NCBI RefSeq assembly: GCF_013249065.1
Contig: NZ_JABRWQ010000002.1
Location: forward strand, 372,001-436,000
DNA length: 64,000 bases
DNA from: Winogradskyella litoriviva
GTDB lineage: Bacteria > Bacteroidota > Bacteroidia > Flavobacteriales > Flavobacteriaceae
Direction: 5' to 3'
Shown here: one piece after another, positions 1-9,313 of the stretch
How the letters are laid out: each line of letters begins with the position of its first letter
Numbering within the stretch: position 1 is the first letter of the stretch
Made by a program: the position numbers and the translations under genes
The notes under the pieces: model-generated
What the model saw: only the letters and a program-made list of their open reading frames with translations
Database searches by the model: none
Told to the model about the DNA's origin: nothing

Positions 1-561
1 TATCATTTCTACCATGAGTTTTACAATGGCTTTTGGTGTGTAGAATTGCCCACCTTTTTTACCTTCGGCATTGGCGAATTCGCCTAAAAAGTATTCGTAC
101 ACACGACCAAAGAGGTCTTTAGAGTTTTCGTTTTCGGCTTGTAACTCGGTATTAGATATTAAATCGATGAGTTCCCCTAAAGCGGTTTTGTCTAAATTGG
201 CTTTACCGTATACTTGCGGTAACACGTTTTTAAGTTCTTTGTTTTCTTTTTCTACCGCTTCCATGGCTTCGTCAATGGTTTGACCAATGCTTGGTAATTT
301 GGCTTGTGCATGTATGTGCGACCAACGTGCTAGTTTAGGCACAAAAAAGGTGTTTTCTGCAATGTACTCGTCTCTGTCTTCTGCATCTGAGTATTCATCT
401 GCTACTAGTTTTTGGTAGAGCTCATCAAAAGATTCTGAAATGTATTTTAAGAATATAAGTCCAAGTACTACGTGCTTATACTCGGCTGCGTCAATGTTTT
501 TACGTAATTTATCTGCTGCTTTGAACAGGTCTTGCTCAAAGGTATTTTTGGTTTTTGCCAT
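1..561 (-). CDS. hsdM: Type I restriction-modification methyltransferase subunit HsdM (N-terminal part, cut by window edge)
   Basis: The reverse strand reads an open frame of 187 codons from ATG at 561 to the left edge without a stop, so only the N-terminus is present. The protein starts MAKTKNTFEQDLFKAADKLR and contains KHVVLGLIFLKYISESFDE, the hallmark of the HsdM N-terminal helical domain. Near the edge it reaches LFGRVYEYFLGEFA and KGGQFYTPKAIVKLM, which leads into the N6-adenine methyltransferase domain. The SAM and NPPF motifs would lie outside the window. HsdM methylates adenine in the bipartite target chosen by HsdS and forms the complex with HsdR. The start follows the preceding nuclease-like gene by 39 bp, so they are probably co-transcribed. 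Family call is secure; the rest of the operon is not visible. Confidence 0.93.
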   Translation of the reverse strand, partial: MAKTKNTFEQDLFKAADKLRKNIDAAEYKHVVLGLIFLKYISESFDELYQKLVADEYSDAEDRDEYIAENTFFVPKLARWSHIHAQAKLPSIGQTIDEAMEAVEKENKELKNVLPQVYGKANLDKTALGELIDLISNTELQAENENSKDLFGRVYEYFLGEFANAEGKKGGQFYTPKAIVKLMVEMI

Positions 562-600
562 GTATTAGTTTAGTTGATATAATCTCTTTAAAATTAAATA

Positions 601-1335
601 TTAAACATTCTCAAAGAATTTTACTGCGTATTTACAGTATTCTATAATTTTATCTTTATCGGTATCAAATTCTATTCTATTGCCTAAATAGTTTCGGCTA
701 GATTCAGTAATTTCTTTACCTTCTTGAAGCTCTTGGAAAGATATACATTTTATATGCTTTTTTGAAACTAAAACAATTAAAGCGTTTTGATAAGGATAAT
801 CCCCTTTTCTATCAATATCTATTAACTTAAAACAACCGTTGGCTCTAAATTTAACTTCGATAAAATGAGCTCGTCCATCTTTATAAACCACCAAATCGGG
901 CATTCGTTTAATTTCCATGGCAACATCATCCTTAACACCTTTTAATAATTCCATTATACCAGGAATGGTATTTTCCATTCCGTATTTAAAAACTTGAAAT
1001 CCCAAGCTTAAAAACAACTCCTCTATTATGGTTTCTGCTATTCTGCCTTTAATAAGATTATACACCCATGTATTAGCGGTATCATTCTTTTTTACTTTTT
1101 GCTTTTCTACAATAGTATTATTCCTTTTGTAGCTAATTGAGTCGTCACCTTGAAAAGGTAAATCTTCAGCAGCAATCACATTTTTATTTTTTCGTTTTTT
1201 GTAATTAGATGTCTTTTTTACAGGAAATGGTAGGTCTTCCTCAACTACGTTACTGTTATTCTCTTTTTTATAGCATTTATAACAGAGACCACCATTAAAT
1301 TTGGTGTAATCGCCGCAATTAATACATTGTGCCAT
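601..1335 (-). CDS. Zinc-ribbon protein with PD-(D/E)XK-like nuclease domain, upstream of hsdM
   Basis: A 244-residue protein in two parts. The N-terminus is a compact CxxC-x10-CxxC zinc ribbon (Cys4, 7, 18, 21). A Lys-rich linker carries two copies of an EDLPF motif. The C-terminal half (about 90-244) starts KGRIAETIIEELFLSLGFQV and continues PDLVVYKDGRAHFIEVKFR. An early Glu, an Asp in the next strand and an E-V-K strand are the layout of restriction-endonuclease-fold enzymes. It ends 39 bp before hsdM on the same strand, so it is likely an accessory gene of the restriction system, but its substrate is unknown. EDLPF resembles the acidic D-D-(I/L)-P-F tail of single-stranded DNA-binding proteins; that link is inference. 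An inactive nuclease fold used only for binding is an alternative. Confidence 0.75.
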   Translation of the reverse strand: MAQCINCGDYTKFNGGLCYKCYKKENNSNVVEEDLPFPVKKTSNYKKRKNKNVIAAEDLPFQGDDSISYKRNNTIVEKQKVKKNDTANTWVYNLIKGRIAETIIEELFLSLGFQVFKYGMENTIPGIMELLKGVKDDVAMEIKRMPDLVVYKDGRAHFIEVKFRANGCFKLIDIDRKGDYPYQNALIVLVSKKHIKCISFQELQEGKEITESSRNYLGNRIEFDTDKDKIIEYCKYAVKFFENV

Positions 1336-1539
1336 TTAGTAGGTTTTTTTTTAGTTAAAATATGTTTAATTATAAGCTAATAATATTCTTATTGTTTTGT
1401 AAAAGCAACAAAATAAAGGGATAAACAAGAATTATTTCTAAGGGACAATAAAGATATAAAAACCCTGAACTAATCAAAAGCGAAACTACAGAATTTTCTC
1501 AATTCCAAATTACGGAAAACCGTACCTGTGAAGCAATAT
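1336..1539. other. Intergenic stretch, no gene seen
   Basis: AT-rich leader region upstream of the nuclease/hsdM operon. No open frame of note and no clear TAnnTTTG promoter was found. It passes into the repeat block without a sharp border; the first recognisable but degenerate repeat modules appear at about 1540. Confidence 0.4.
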
Positions 1540-3204
1540 TATAATACGCAGTAAACACAAAATAATAAACCAAAAAACCTCAGCCAATAAACAAGCAAAA
1601 CCCATATTCCAAAACCATCAAAAACCAACAATTTCAAGAAAAATAAGCCCACAACCATAACTCATTCACCACAAAACATAAAAGCAGCAAATAAGAAAGT
1701 AAAATCAAGAACAACAGAAAACAAGCAACACCCAAATTCCGACAGCGTCGGAACCAACGATTTTCAGAAATAATGAGCAACACATAAAGTTAATTTACAA
1801 CATCAAGGATTGGGAGACAATTACAATAAAGAACCCAAAACACTAATACAGTAGCGAATGGTGCTTTGACAAATGCGATAGCATTCACGAATTCCGATTA
1901 AAAAAATATTAACCCATGAGTAATTTCCTAACAAATCGTTTTGAAATCAAAGATTCACGAAGTCCTATATAAATAATTTAAATCCGCTGAGTACTTTTTG
2001 GTTCGTTTTGCATCAAGACAAATGCAAGAGCATTCACGACTTCCGATTTAATAATTATTCAAACAGTATGTTAAGCAGCAAATAAGAAACCAAAAACTAA
2101 AATCAAGAACAACAGAAAACAAGCAACACCCATATTCCGACACCGTCGGAAGCAACGATTTTCAGAAATAATGAGCCAGAACTATTAATAAAAACTCAAA
2201 TCAAGGATGGAACCAACATATCAATTATAACCTTAAACAACCATGTATTAGCGAATGGTGCTTGCAATTTCCTTATAAATCGTTTTGACTTTTTGGTTCG
2301 TTTTGTGTCAAGACAAAATGAACATAATAAACAATAAAGAACCCAAAAGATTAATGCAGTAGCGAATGGTGCTTTGACAAATGCGAGAGCATTCACGAAT
2401 TCCGTTTAAAAAATATTAACCCATAAATAATTTCCTAACAAATCGTTTTGAAATCAAAGATTCACGAAGTCCTATAAAAATAATTTAAATCCGCTGAGTA
2501 CTTTTTGGTTCGTTTTGCATCAAGGCAAATGCGATAGCATTCATGACTTCCGATTTAATAATTATTCAAACAATATTTTAAGCAGCAAAGAAGAAAGCAA
2601 AAACTAAAATCAAGAACAACAGAAAACAAGCAAAACCTATATTCCGACACCGTCGGAACCGACGATTTTCAGAAATAATGAGCAACACATAAAGTTAATT
2701 TACAACATCAAGGATTGAAAGACAATTAAAATAAAGACCCCAAAACATTAATGTCTTAGCGAATGGTGCTTTGACAAATGCGATAGCATTCACGAATTCC
2801 GATTAAAAAATATTAACCCATGAGTAATTTCCTAACAAATCGTTTTGATCTTTTGGTTCGTTTTGCATCAAGGCAAAATGAACATAAAATAAAGCAACAC
2901 CCAAATTCCGACACCGTCGGAACCAACGATTTTCAGAAATAATGAGCAACACATAAAGTTAATTTACAACATCAAGGATTGGAAGACAATTTCAATAAAG
3001 ACCCCAAAACATTAATGCTGTAGCGAATGGCACTTTAACAAATAAGATAGCATTCACGAATTCCGATTAAAAAATATTAACCCATGAGTAATTTCCTAAC
3101 AAATCGTTTTGATCTTTTGGTTCGTTTTGCATCAAGGCAAATGCAATAACATTCAAGACTTCCGATTTAATAAAATAAAAATCACACGAACTAAAATGAA
3201 CATA
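1540..3204. repeat. Modular interspersed repeat block 1 (non-coding mosaic)
   Basis: No supported gene in about 1.65 kb. The DNA is assembled from recurring modules. Module A is the perfect hairpin TTCCGAC-nnn-GTCGGAA followed by a conserved tail (CAACGATTTTCAGAAATAA), at 1737-1753, 2135-2151, 2642-2658 and 2906-2922, always in the same orientation. Module B follows in two alternative versions, one containing AACATCAAGGATTG and one containing CAAATCAAGGATGGAACC. Module C is GCGAATGGTGCTTTGACAAA followed by an AATGC-loop-GCATT stem. Module D contains CCTAACAAATCGTTTTGA and a GTTCGTTTTGC hairpin, complete at 2296-2323 and 2856-2883. The block ends with a module (about 3150-3204) that also ends block 2. 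Spacing between A hairpins is irregular (398, 507, 264 bp). The short open frame at 2196-2396 is built from repeat sequence and is not a credible gene. Confidence 0.85.
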
Positions 3205-3236
3205 TAAAAAAACCTTCAATCCAAAGACTGAAGGCT
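3205..3236 (-). terminator. Rho-independent terminator of the 3283-4728 gene
   Basis: On the minus strand a 9-bp stem (3213-3221 with 3226-3234, one G-T pair) with a 4-base loop is followed by a run of seven T. It lies about 50 bp beyond the stop of the minus-strand gene and directly abuts the end of repeat block 1. Confidence 0.8.
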
Positions 3237-3282
3237 TTAACCTAAAAAATTAATTAACATTAAGACGTCAAAACACGTTCTT

Positions 3283-4728
3283 CTAGCGCGCTGTTAAATT
3301 TAAAGAAACAGTAAGCATATTTCCTGACCCAGAATAACGCTCTGCGTAAATCTCTATATAATCATCTTTTTCTAATTCTACAGTACCAATAACAGGTAAT
3401 GCTAAAATTCCAGAACCTGTATAATAACCATAAACTTTTGTCTCAGGTAAAACCACACCATTTTTAGCTAAATAAAGAATCAATATAAAATCTGCAGACG
3501 ATTGGTAAGACACCGAAGTAGCTACTTGAAAATACCGGGTCTTATGACCTTTATAAATAATCTTGTTGTTACCATCTCTTGTAAAACGAAGTAAATTATT
3601 AGACGTCGTAGCGCCATTAACTTTAGTTCTAGAAGATGTACCTGTACCTGTAAACGAGGTGACTTCTCCACTACCTACGGAAGCGGCTAAATTAATATCT
3701 CCTGTAGCGGCAGCATCACTTTCTAAAGGAATACCTGGAGAATCTACAGTCCAATCTGCACTAAAATAATAGCCATCGTACGATCCTGTACTATAACCAT
3801 TGATATATCCTGATGCATTAGTGGTTGTACCAGAAAACACAGTTCCTGTTAAAACGGCTTCACCTACAGTAAGACTAGGATCACTAACGTCTAAGGCTAC
3901 ATCCGAGCCATTCACTGTACTAAAACCACTCGCTTTTTCTATAAATCCAAAGCTCCCTGTAAAAGTTTCAAAAGTTCCGTTATTACTGCTTAACCAGCCT
4001 TGTGTATTTAATAATAATTGTCCAATATTAGAAAACGTAATACCATCTGCATTGTTTATATATTGATTAATGTTACCAAAATATAAGCCTATACCCGAAA
4101 CAGAACCCACACTTGTAGTCATACCGTCTACAATTAGATTTTGAACAATAAGCGACGAGCTAGAGGCTATACCTGGACCTGTAATATTAAACGCCTTGGC
4201 GCCTTTTAAAGTTAGATTTCTAATACTTCCACCTGTATTGCCCTCAAAAATAACACCAGATGAAGATAGTACATCTTCACCCACATCTTGCCCTGATATG
4301 TAGGCATTGTTTAGGTTTATAGGATGCGTTAACGCTATAGTCCCATTAATTTCATACAATGTATTAGTATCTAATAAATAACTAGAACCTCCAGCGGCTA
4401 ATTCAGGCGCTAAATCTGCTGCAGATTTTATTAATTTATAGTTATCGCGTTTTACACTGGTATTGTTTGCTAATTCAATCCATGTAGTGGATGCTGTATT
4501 ATAATAGAAAAAAGCTGCTTCATCGGTATCAAAAACCAAGAGGCTTTCTGCAGGACTCACAATGGCGGTGCGCTCTAGGGTGGTCATTCTTGGGGCTAAC
4601 AAGCCTTGTGAGGTTGAACTTAAATCTAATAAAGACGATGCGTCTGGAGATTCTGTACCGATTCCTACTTGCGCGTAAGATAATCCGGTAACTAATAGGC
4701 TAATTACAAATAATTTTAAATGTCTCAT
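3283..4728 (-). CDS. Secreted/surface protein with Bacteroidota 'QVGIGTxSPDxSxxLDxSS' N-terminal module
   Basis: A 481-residue protein with a signal peptide (MRHLKLFVISLLVTGLSYAQ). It is followed by VGIGTESPDASSLLDLSSTS and GLLAPRMTTLERTAI, then a segment (AESLLVFDTDEAAFFYYNT, STTWIEL) found at the start of many exported fibre-like proteins in this group. The middle (about 100-330) is Gly/Ser/Asn-rich and looks like beta-strand or beta-helix repeats. The C-terminus (about 370-481) resembles a small beta-sandwich (KVNGATTSNNLLRFTRDG, VELEKDDYIEIYAERYSG). I see no T9SS tail. It sits in tandem with the next T9SS protein (114-bp gap), and the pair is enclosed by repeat blocks. Exact function unknown; an adhesin or surface fibre is inferred from composition. 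Confidence 0.8.
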   Translation of the reverse strand: MRHLKLFVISLLVTGLSYAQVGIGTESPDASSLLDLSSTSQGLLAPRMTTLERTAIVSPAESLLVFDTDEAAFFYYNTASTTWIELANNTSVKRDNYKLIKSAADLAPELAAGGSSYLLDTNTLYEINGTIALTHPINLNNAYISGQDVGEDVLSSSGVIFEGNTGGSIRNLTLKGAKAFNITGPGIASSSSLIVQNLIVDGMTTSVGSVSGIGLYFGNINQYINNADGITFSNIGQLLLNTQGWLSSNNGTFETFTGSFGFIEKASGFSTVNGSDVALDVSDPSLTVGEAVLTGTVFSGTTTNASGYINGYSTGSYDGYYFSADWTVDSPGIPLESDAAATGDINLAASVGSGEVTSFTGTGTSSRTKVNGATTSNNLLRFTRDGNNKIIYKGHKTRYFQVATSVSYQSSADFILILYLAKNGVVLPETKVYGYYTGSGILALPVIGTVELEKDDYIEIYAERYSGSGNMLTVSLNLTAR

Positions 4729-4793
4729 TGGTTAGGGTATTGAGAGGTTAATAAAAATTGAGGATAACAATGAATATCATGTATCCTTATCAT

Positions 4794-4814
4794 AATGCTT
4801 ACTTAAGTAGCATT
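4794..4814. other. Near-perfect 21-nt palindrome between two surface-protein genes
   Basis: AATGCT-t-ACTTAAGTAGCATT is a 20-bp perfect palindrome but for one extra base. It lies 29 bp past the stop of the 4843-6420 gene and 66 bp before the start of the next one. It could serve as a terminator stem for the upstream gene (no strong T run) or as a protein-binding site; which one is not decidable here. Confidence 0.45.
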
Positions 4815-4842
4815 GCTTATAAATTAAAATGTGTGATTTTTG

Positions 4843-6420
4843 TTATTGAAGAATGACTTTAGTAGTACGTTCTTGGGCTGCATTCTTTAACTTAACGACA
4901 TAGATGCCAGTGCTTAAGTTATCCGCTTCAATTGTATTTACACGAGAGCCTTCTTTTAAAAATGTGGTTGAAATTAATCGGCCTTGAATGTCGTAAATTG
5001 AAACTTGAGAATCTGCTAAAAGCAAGCCATGGATATAAACAGTTTGTTCGCTTGCTTTAATTTGTAAACTAGCCATCTGCAAATCATCCATAGAGAGTGA
5101 CTGTACGCCTATTCTAAGATAAAAACGTCCTGTCCCATCAATATTTGCACTAGGTGTAATACTGTAATCGTCGGTGTTTAATAAGGTAAATGTATTGGTG
5201 AGGTTATCCTCCAAATACACATCATACTGGTCTGAGAGTGAACTGTTTTCTATACTAAAAGTCACTTCTTCACCTTGAACAGCTTTTAAGCCAAGCGGAA
5301 TTACAACTGCGTTCTGACTATCAAAACCAAGACTTTGTATAGACATATTTTGACCTAGATTACTGTCAACTAATTGAGAGTATAATACTAAACTGTTATT
5401 AAAACCATCAAAAAGTGCGGCATCATAACCTGGATCTAATCCTACGGTAGAATGCTCATTAAAGTAAATTTCTGTGGCATACCTTGTGGTAGTATTTTCA
5501 ACTTGTAAACGTAACATCTCATTCTGACTGGCAGTTCTGCCTAAAATAAAATCGTCAGTACCTGTTAAAGTTCGCATGGCCATGGTAAAACTTATTTGAC
5601 CCGTGGCATTACTAGGATTATTGGCGACTAAAAACCCTTGACCAGGCGCAATATTTACACCGCTATTGGTTAAGTTATTAATAACCGTAAAATTCCCAAA
5701 AGTTCCGGGACCAACACCGACATTAGTGCCGCTATGATAACCGTAAATGGCAGTTGCTTCTGGATCTAAAACCGCTGAGTTTTGAGATAAAAACTGAAGC
5801 GAATTGATATACGTTGGGTAAGGATTACCTACCAAATTCCATCGGTTGGTATTCGTAGAAATAGCTACCGTTTCTGTTACCGTAGACACTGTACCCGTAA
5901 AACGAACAGTTTGCCCTGTGTAACTCGCAGCTCTATAACCAGCACCTCGGTTAAGGGCTACACTAGCATCTGTTGCGGTGTTATAATTTATATAATTCTG
6001 CGTGGTATTACTATAAGGTCCAAAAGCATAAAGCGTGGCAACTGTAGGCGAATGCGGAATAACATCCGAATTGACAGTTGTACCATCGGTGTAACCTAAA
6101 AAGTCACTTAAAGTAACTGTTCCTGGCACTTTTACGGGCATAGAAATTAAATCGTTTCCTCCACTTTCTCCAGAGGAACCAATGACGCTCACATAACGAT
6201 CGTAATTAACGATGAGTGAAGCATCCAAATCCTCATTGAGATACAACGTGGAAAAGCGATTTGAGGTTGATTTTAAGTTGATTTGTTCAGCAGAAACGGT
6301 TGTCGCTGAAGATACGTAGACGGATGTACCTGCACTAACGTGCATAGTACTTGTTAGATCCTGAGCATTGGTGCATACACCAAAAACCAGCGCTAACAGC
6401 GTAGGATAAATGATTTTCAT
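4843..6420 (-). CDS. T9SS type A sorting domain-containing surface protein
   Basis: A 525-residue exported protein. A signal peptide (MKIIYPTLLALVFGVCTNAQ) precedes a region with DLISMPVKVPGTVTLSDFL and NRWNLVGNPYPTYINSLQFL, motifs seen in Bacteroidota cell-surface proteins that end in a T9SS tail. The last ~75 residues are a classic type A sorting domain: QIKASEQTVYIHG, VSIYDIQGRLISTT, NLSTGIYVVKLKN, TKVILQ. The protein is therefore expected to cross the outer membrane by the Por secretion system and be anchored or released there. It lies upstream of, and on the same strand as, the 481-residue surface protein; the 114-bp gap with a palindrome leaves co-transcription open. No enzymatic motif is visible. 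An adhesion or matrix role is inference. Confidence 0.88.
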   Translation of the reverse strand: MKIIYPTLLALVFGVCTNAQDLTSTMHVSAGTSVYVSSATTVSAEQINLKSTSNRFSTLYLNEDLDASLIVNYDRYVSVIGSSGESGGNDLISMPVKVPGTVTLSDFLGYTDGTTVNSDVIPHSPTVATLYAFGPYSNTTQNYINYNTATDASVALNRGAGYRAASYTGQTVRFTGTVSTVTETVAISTNTNRWNLVGNPYPTYINSLQFLSQNSAVLDPEATAIYGYHSGTNVGVGPGTFGNFTVINNLTNSGVNIAPGQGFLVANNPSNATGQISFTMAMRTLTGTDDFILGRTASQNEMLRLQVENTTTRYATEIYFNEHSTVGLDPGYDAALFDGFNNSLVLYSQLVDSNLGQNMSIQSLGFDSQNAVVIPLGLKAVQGEEVTFSIENSSLSDQYDVYLEDNLTNTFTLLNTDDYSITPSANIDGTGRFYLRIGVQSLSMDDLQMASLQIKASEQTVYIHGLLLADSQVSIYDIQGRLISTTFLKEGSRVNTIEADNLSTGIYVVKLKNAAQERTTKVILQ

Positions 6421-7019
6421 GTTTAATAAGATTAGGGACTCGCAATAAACATATTAATTCTTAATTATCAGACATTTATTTTAAAATTTTAATGAATTAA
6501 TGGTGTTTTTTTTCGTTTTAAAACAAAGGTGTTTGTAGGATAATTCGATAAATTTTTGCCGATGTATTAAACATTAAAACAAGCTTAAAACCTAATAACC
6601 ATTTCAATAATCCTGTGGTAGAAACATAGCGTACTTACAACCCTAAAAGATTAGACATAACCCTGTTATGAATAGTGAATAAAATCTAAAAATAATAGTT
6701 CAAAAAATTGGAGCATTTAGAACGAAGAGACAAAACTAAAAAGAAACCTTATTTTGTAATAAAATTCAACAAAAAACCGCAAATACAAATTGTGTTATTT
6801 TCTCACAAAAATTATTACTATTTCGTCAATTTCTGTCCTTTTATCTATAATTCGAGGTTCAAAATCCATTTAATTTTGAAAAATATTCGAAAAAACAACC
6901 CTCTTTTGAGTCATTTTCGTTGAAGGTTTTAAACTTTTAGCCCTAAATCATAAGTCAAACAACTAACAATCGAGGACATATAGATGCCATAGCAATGCAT
7001 TAAACAAGACTCAGCATAT
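6421..7019. other. Long upstream/intergenic region without a supported gene
   Basis: Very AT-rich leader of the minus-strand surface-protein genes. A 71-codon plus-strand open frame at 6708-6923 is Lys/Phe/Asn-rich low-complexity and has no recognisable features, so I do not call it. No TAnnTTTG promoter stands out. Repeat modules resume at about 7020 with an ATTCACGAATTCCGATTTAA segment. Confidence 0.4.
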
Positions 7020-7134
7020 GCGCAGCAAAATTCACGAATTCCGATTTAATATTTATTCAAACAGTATGTTAAGCAGTAATTTAAATCACAGTAAACATTC
7101 AATACAATAAAACAAAAGACCACAGCCAATAAAT

Positions 7135-7654
7135 AAGCAACACCCATATTCCGACAACGTCGGAACCAACGATTTTCAGAAATAATGAGCAACACATAAA
7201 GTTAATTTACAACATCAAGGATTGAAAGACAATTAAAATAAAGACCCCAAAACATTAATGTCTTAGCGAATGGTGCTTTGACAAATGCGATAGCATTCAA
7301 GACTTCAGATTCAATATTAATTCAAACAGTATGTTAAACAGTAAACATTCAATACAATAAAACAAAAAACCACAGCCAATAAAAAAGCAACACCCAAATT
7401 CCGACACCGTCGGAAGCAACGATTTTTAGAAATAATGAGTCAGAACTATTAATAAAAACTCAAATCAAGGATGGAACCAACATATCAATTATAACCTTAA
7501 ACACCCATGTATTAGCGAATGGTACCTTAAGTAATTTCCTAACAAATCGTTTTGATCTTTTGGTTCGTTTTGCATCAAGGCAAAATGAACATAAAATAAA
7601 GCAACACCCAAATTCCGACAACGTCGGAACCAACGATTTTCAGAAATAATGAGC
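7135..7654. repeat. 520-bp direct duplication, copy 1
   Basis: Matches 7848-8367 at a constant offset of 713 bp. By eye only two base differences are seen: the loop base of the first hairpin and one base in a C run near 7245. It spans three A hairpins, so it duplicates a multi-module segment rather than a single unit. Confidence 0.85.
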
Positions 7655-7847
7655 AATACATAAAGTTAATTTACAACATCTAGGATTGGAAGACAATTTC
7701 AATAAAGAACCCAAAACATTAATGTCTTAGCGAATGGTGCTTTGACAAATGCAAGAGCATTCAAGAGTTCCGATTTAATAATTATTCAAACCGTATGTTA
7801 AGCAGCAAATAAGAAAGCAAAAACTAAAATCAAGAACAACAGAAAAC

Positions 7848-8367
7848 AAGCAACACCCATATTCCGACACCGTCGGAACCAACGATTTTCAGAAATAATG
7901 AGCAACACATAAAGTTAATTTACAACATCAAGGATTGAAAGACAATTAAAATAAAGAACCCAAAACATTAATGTCTTAGCGAATGGTGCTTTGACAAATG
8001 CGATAGCATTCAAGACTTCAGATTCAATATTAATTCAAACAGTATGTTAAACAGTAAACATTCAATACAATAAAACAAAAAACCACAGCCAATAAAAAAG
8101 CAACACCCAAATTCCGACACCGTCGGAAGCAACGATTTTTAGAAATAATGAGTCAGAACTATTAATAAAAACTCAAATCAAGGATGGAACCAACATATCA
8201 ATTATAACCTTAAACACCCATGTATTAGCGAATGGTACCTTAAGTAATTTCCTAACAAATCGTTTTGATCTTTTGGTTCGTTTTGCATCAAGGCAAAATG
8301 AACATAAAATAAAGCAACACCCAAATTCCGACAACGTCGGAACCAACGATTTTCAGAAATAATGAGC
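7848..8367. repeat. 520-bp direct duplication, copy 2
   Basis: Second copy of 7135-7654. Similarity stops at the same point in both, right after GAGC of the third A module, where the two alternative B modules begin. The breakpoint therefore falls at a module boundary. Confidence 0.85.
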
Positions 8368-8611
8368 CAGAACTATTAATAAAAACTCAAATCAAGGATG
8401 GAACCAACATATCAATTATAACCTTAAACACCCATGTATTAGCGAATGGTGCTTTGACAAATGCGATAGCATTCACGAATTCCGATTAAAAAATATTAAC
8501 CCATGAGTAATTTCCTAACAAATCGTTTTGATCTTTTGGTTCGTTTTGCATCAAGACAAATGCGATAGCATTCATGACTTCCGATTTAATAAAATAAAAA
8601 TCACAGGAACT

Positions 8612-8922
8612 AAAATGAACATAATAATCTATAAATAACCCATGAGTAATTCCCTTACAAATCATTTTAATCTTTTAGGCAGCCTGTCCTGAGTATTACT
8701 GAAATGAAAATATATTTTCATTGAAAGTACCTTGTGCAACAAGCCGAAGGGTTTTGCATCAAGGCAAAGACCACAGCATTCACGACTTCCGATTTAATAA
8801 TTAATCAAACTGTATGTTAAGCAGCAAATAAGAAAGTAAAAACTAAAATCAAGAACAACAGAAAACAAGCAACACCCAAATTCCGACACCGTCGGAACCA
8901 ACGATTTTCAGAAATAATGAGC
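8612..8922. repeat. 311-bp direct duplication with internal 20-bp perfect palindrome, copy 1
   Basis: Matches 9314-9624 at a constant offset of 702 bp with scattered substitutions. It contains AATGAAAATATATTTTCATT (8703-8722), a perfect palindrome. Around it lie GCCTGTCCTGAG and CAAGCCGAAGGG, which look like the two halves of a common CCTGAG/GAAGG-type hairpin element interrupted by the palindrome. Confidence 0.8.
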
Positions 8923-9313
8923 AACACATAAAGTTAATTTACAACATCTAGGATTGGAAGACAATTAAAATAAAGACCCCAAAACATTAATGTCTTAGCG
9001 AATGGTGCTTTGACAAATGCGATAGCATTCAAGACTTCAGATTCAATATTAATTCAAACAGTATGTTAAACAGCAAACATTCAATAAAATAAAACAAAAG
9101 ACCATAGCCAATAAACAAGCAAAACCCATATTCCGACACCGTCGGAACCAACGATTTTCAGAAATAATGAGCCAGAACTATTAATAAAAACTCAAATCAA
9201 GGATGGAACCAACATATCAATTATAACCTTAAACACACATGTATTAGCGAATGGTACCTTAAGTAATTTCCTAACAAATCGTTTTGATCTTTTGGTTCGT
9301 TTTGCATCAAGGC

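Noticed and set aside
2196..2396. 66-codon minus-strand open frame in repeat block 1
   Set aside because: Made entirely of repeat modules; parts recur elsewhere in other frames, and no start signal or family match.
3283..6420. Diversity-generating retroelement acting on the surface-protein genes
   Set aside because: No reverse transcriptase and no template/variable repeat pair within the genes; the repeats lie outside them.
6708..6923. 71-codon open frame upstream of the surface-protein genes
   Set aside because: Low-complexity Lys/Phe/Asn sequence in AT-rich DNA, no recognisable features.
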